From a bacterium (GTDB lineage Bacteria; CLD3; SB21): a DNA stretch of 52,739 nucleotides. Of the stretch, positions 51,090 to 52,739 are shown one piece after another. The stretch covers positions 1-52,739 of the forward strand of contig WBUR01000031.1 of assembly GCA_008933615.1 (NCBI GenBank). The letters are read 5' to 3'. Below the pieces are notes generated by a model. It was given only the letters and a program-made list of their open reading frames with translations. It had not been told where the DNA came from and did no database searches. A program made the translations under genes and the position numbers. Position 1 is the first letter of the stretch, and the number at the start of each line of letters is the position of its first letter.

Positions 51090-51722
51090 ATGAATATCGA
51101 TAATCTTATAATCACTTTAAATCAAGACGCTGATCAAATTGCTTCATATTGCAAAACTTTAACCTCTCCTGAAATAAAAGTTATAACATTAGACATTTTT
51201 GTAATCGGTTCTGGTCAACGAACGATATATTTAATTGATGGTTTTCTTGATTCAATATTGAAAGGTAACTTTGTTTGTACTGCTCCCATTATTAGAATGA
51301 ACCTCGATACTCTTCTCAGAATAATATTCATCATGAAGCATGGGACGGAAGAAATACTTTCACAATTTGTTGAAGGTAAGGCTTTTCGAAATATTAAAGA
51401 TCAAGACGGTCGCAAATTGACCGATCAGAGACTACGAGAGTACGCGCGACCCCATTACAAGTGGATAGATCCAGTTTACGAACAAACTTCTGATTTTGTT
51501 CATTTGTCGAGCCGCCACTTCTATTCACACGTTACAATTGTAAATAGCGACATTAGCAATATACACTTTCGATATGGAAGACCAGCAATTGAGTGGATGA
51601 AAAAAGAAGATGTGTTTGAACATTGTGCGGCGATGCAAACAATTTCTAGTAACGTAAAAATAATGATTGAGAAGTATATTAAACATCGCCCGAACATTCA
51701 CTTAGGGCGACCCATCGCATAA
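51090..51722 (+). CDS. hypothetical protein between two attC-like repeats
   Basis: The 210-aa product has a mixed alpha/beta composition without a signal peptide or clear membrane helix. It has a conserved-looking ASYCKTL and RTIYLIDGFLDSILK region and a His-rich HLSSRHFYSHV around residue 150. I recognise no family. ATG codons at 51063 and 51090 are possible starts, since the frame is open into the repeat; 51090 is taken because the earlier one lies 3 nt after the attC-like end. Its TAA at 51720-51722 is inside the first box of copy 2, exactly as in integron cassettes. Confidence 0.65.
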   Translation: MNIDNLIITLNQDADQIASYCKTLTSPEIKVITLDIFVIGSGQRTIYLIDGFLDSILKGNFVCTAPIIRMNLDTLLRIIFIMKHGTEEILSQFVEGKAFRNIKDQDGRKLTDQRLREYARPHYKWIDPVYEQTSDFVHLSSRHFYSHVTIVNSDISNIHFRYGRPAIEWMKKEDVFEHCAAMQTISSNVKIMIEKYIKHRPNIHLGRPIA

Positions 51723-51902
51723 CATCTTTAAAAAGTACTTTGTCTTGCGGCTTACACGTGCCGCTTCGCGACGCCTTTTGATTTTACGAAAGAGATTGTG
51801 GGGCGTCGCTCGCCAGTAGCTCGCTCACGATTTGAGTATGTTCTTAATAAATGTTATTTTTCTCGCGTGCGAGCTACTGCGTGTAGCCGCCCAGCGTTAT
51901 AC
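51717..51902 (+). mobile_element. attC-like site, copy 2
   Basis: Begins GCATAAC (51717-51723), overlapping the stop codon of the upstream gene, and ends GTTATAC (51896-51902). GCGGCTTACACG near 51748 pairs with CGTGTAGCCGC near 51880 with a single unpaired T, as in the extrahelical bases of attC. The core (51776-51890) repeats copy 1. Length 186 bp. Confidence 0.6.
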
Positions 51903-51971
51903 GCAATTGCAGCCCCGGTTAGATGTTTATTGAAATTAGCGAGTGTCTAATTATTCTTTCCAAAAGCATGC
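51723..51971. other. inter-cassette region
   Basis: Holds attC-like copy 2 and, after it, CGCAATTGCAGCCCCGG (51903-51919), which has an imperfect inverted partner at 52535-52552 on the other side of the PAS gene. No gene of its own is supported. Confidence 0.5.
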
Positions 51972-52529
51972 GTGGTGAGCGTGAGCGATAATTACAACAT
52001 CCTGTATCATATTGATGATCAAGATCAAATCGTACTTGTGAGCGAGACATGGGATGCTTTCGCGTTAGCAAATGAAGGACACAATATTCTATCATCGCAT
52101 GTATTCCGCCGCTCAATATGGGATTTCATTAGTGATCCTGCAACTGAGCAAATATACCGGCAGGTGTTGAAAACCATACGTAGTGGTCGGTCATTGCGAT
52201 TTAACTTTCGATGTGATTCGCCCGCTCGTCGAAGGCTGTTGGAAATGAATATTGTTTCGGGACAACGGTCAACGGTTATTTTTAACACACGCACCTTGTC
52301 TGAAGAGATGCGGCATCCGCCCGCGATCCTCGGCCCTCGTAAACCTAGTTCCGATAAGTTTGTGCGTATGTGTGGCTGGTGCAAGAAAATCGATATGGGG
52401 AATCAGTGGGTCGAAGTTGAAGTTGCCATGGAACAACTGCGTTTGTTTGAGGAAGAGAAGGTTCCTTCAATAACTCATGGTATTTGTGGCGAATGCTACG
52501 GCAAGATGAAATTACTAATTGAATCTTGA
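51972..52529 (+). CDS. stand-alone PAS domain protein with C-terminal Cys cluster
   Basis: The 185-aa product has a PAS-like fold (about 1-115: ILYHIDDQDQIVLVSETWDAF, IWDFISDPATEQIY, LRFNFRCDSPARRRLLEM). A C-terminal CGWCKKI ... THGICGECYGKM pair of cysteine motifs follows (about 137-178), a module I associate with PAS-containing sensor proteins. No kinase or output domain is present, so it may be a small sensor or a partner protein. The start is GTG (51972; also 51975 and 51981). It follows copy 2 of the attC-like repeat, but no attC-like site follows it. Confidence 0.65.
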   Translation: MVSVSDNYNILYHIDDQDQIVLVSETWDAFALANEGHNILSSHVFRRSIWDFISDPATEQIYRQVLKTIRSGRSLRFNFRCDSPARRRLLEMNIVSGQRSTVIFNTRTLSEEMRHPPAILGPRKPSSDKFVRMCGWCKKIDMGNQWVEVEVAMEQLRLFEEEKVPSITHGICGECYGKMKLLIES

Positions 52530-52639
52530 GCCAAAGCCGGACTGCAATTGCGGTTGTCATTAAATGTGACGAAAAAGGATTTTTATTACTTACCAATGGA
52601 ATTGATTAAAGAATGTGCTTATCGGGTTTACTCACATAC

Positions 52640-52690
52640 GTCATGGTGAGCCCTTCGGCAGGGCTCAGGACAGGCTTGTCGAACCATGAC
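52640..52690. repeat. palindromic repeat with nested hairpins
   Basis: GTCATGGT (52640-52647) and ACCATGAC (52683-52690) bracket two inner stems, GAGCCCT/AGGGCTC and GACA/TGTC. The composition (cctTCGaca-type) is familiar from dispersed palindromes of many bacterial genomes; copy number here is unknown. The remaining bases to the window end hold no supported gene. Confidence 0.65.
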
Positions 52691-52739
52691 CAAGTTTAGT
52701 AAAATCAGTCTTCGACTTCGCTGGTATGTAAAGAGTCAA

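Noticed and set aside
1-52739. CRISPR array, rRNA genes, prophage or transposase
   Set aside because: No regularly spaced identical repeats with unique spacers, no rRNA-like stretches and no transposase, integrase or phage structural frames were seen.

Overview
The window looks like a bacterial chromosome from the FCB superphylum (Bacteroidota, Ignavibacteria, KSB1-like lineages). The evidence is a PorU-like gingipain-fold protease with a C-terminal sorting-type domain, a PorV-family barrel, a PorD (DUF4835)-like protein, Bat-type von Willebrand proteins, a DUF4301 protein and exported proteins obeying the 'Q at +1' signal-peptide pattern. A finer placement is not possible from sequence alone. 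Most of the window (1 to about 49,900) is a dense housekeeping chromosome with short gaps. The last 2.7 kb is accessory DNA.

Layout. 1-4832: ispF (partial) and dxs of the MEP isoprenoid pathway on plus, glgC and pta on minus, with two tail-to-tail gene pairs whose stop codons overlap by 4 nt. 4865-12013 (minus): porU-like, porV-like and an FnIII-type lipoprotein, probably read through to pta. 12156-21590 (minus): a tight eight-gene run of two Bat vWA proteins, tilS, hpt, ftsH, a TolB/TPR membrane protein, folP and the c-di-AMP cyclase cdaA. 21879-21983: a stand-alone 34-aa membrane peptide gene with its own promoter and terminator. 22098-31109 (minus): glutaminyl cyclase-like lipoprotein, folE2, rng with a highly structured leader, then DUF4301, pepA, nrnA and an FAD oxidoreductase.

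31516-34380 (plus): a CsgG-type/beta-barrel fusion and an M28-PDZ lipoprotein, followed by RNase P RNA (rnpB). 35096-38718: recJ, gmhB-like phosphatase, aminotransferase, tRNA-Pro(GGG). 38876-42897: nnrE/D fusion, a C39-like protein, folE (a second, non-homologous GTP cyclohydrolase) and an enoyl-CoA hydratase. 43071-47884: an operon of a zinc-ribbon coiled-coil protein, a 2,4-dienoyl-CoA reductase-like SDR, PorD-like protein, an NtrC-type regulator and an unknown exported protein. 48004-49890: TfoX-N protein, membrane protein and DinB protein, separated by repeats.

50063-52739: a promoter followed by small genes separated by two near-identical structured repeats of about 165-186 bp whose ends look like integron attC sites. 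This is best read as a short cassette array without a visible integrase.

How the genes connect. PorU/PorV/PorD point to type IX-like secretion. A glutaminyl cyclase in the same window fits the Gln exposed at the mature N-terminus of four exported proteins here, PorU-like included. folP, folE2 and folE give pterin/folate synthesis, cdaA and nrnA give synthesis and probable breakdown of c-di-AMP, and rng and rnpB give RNA processing. Recognisable promoters share a TTGaca-N17-TAcnTT form. Three genes have a terminator hairpin placed directly before the start codon.
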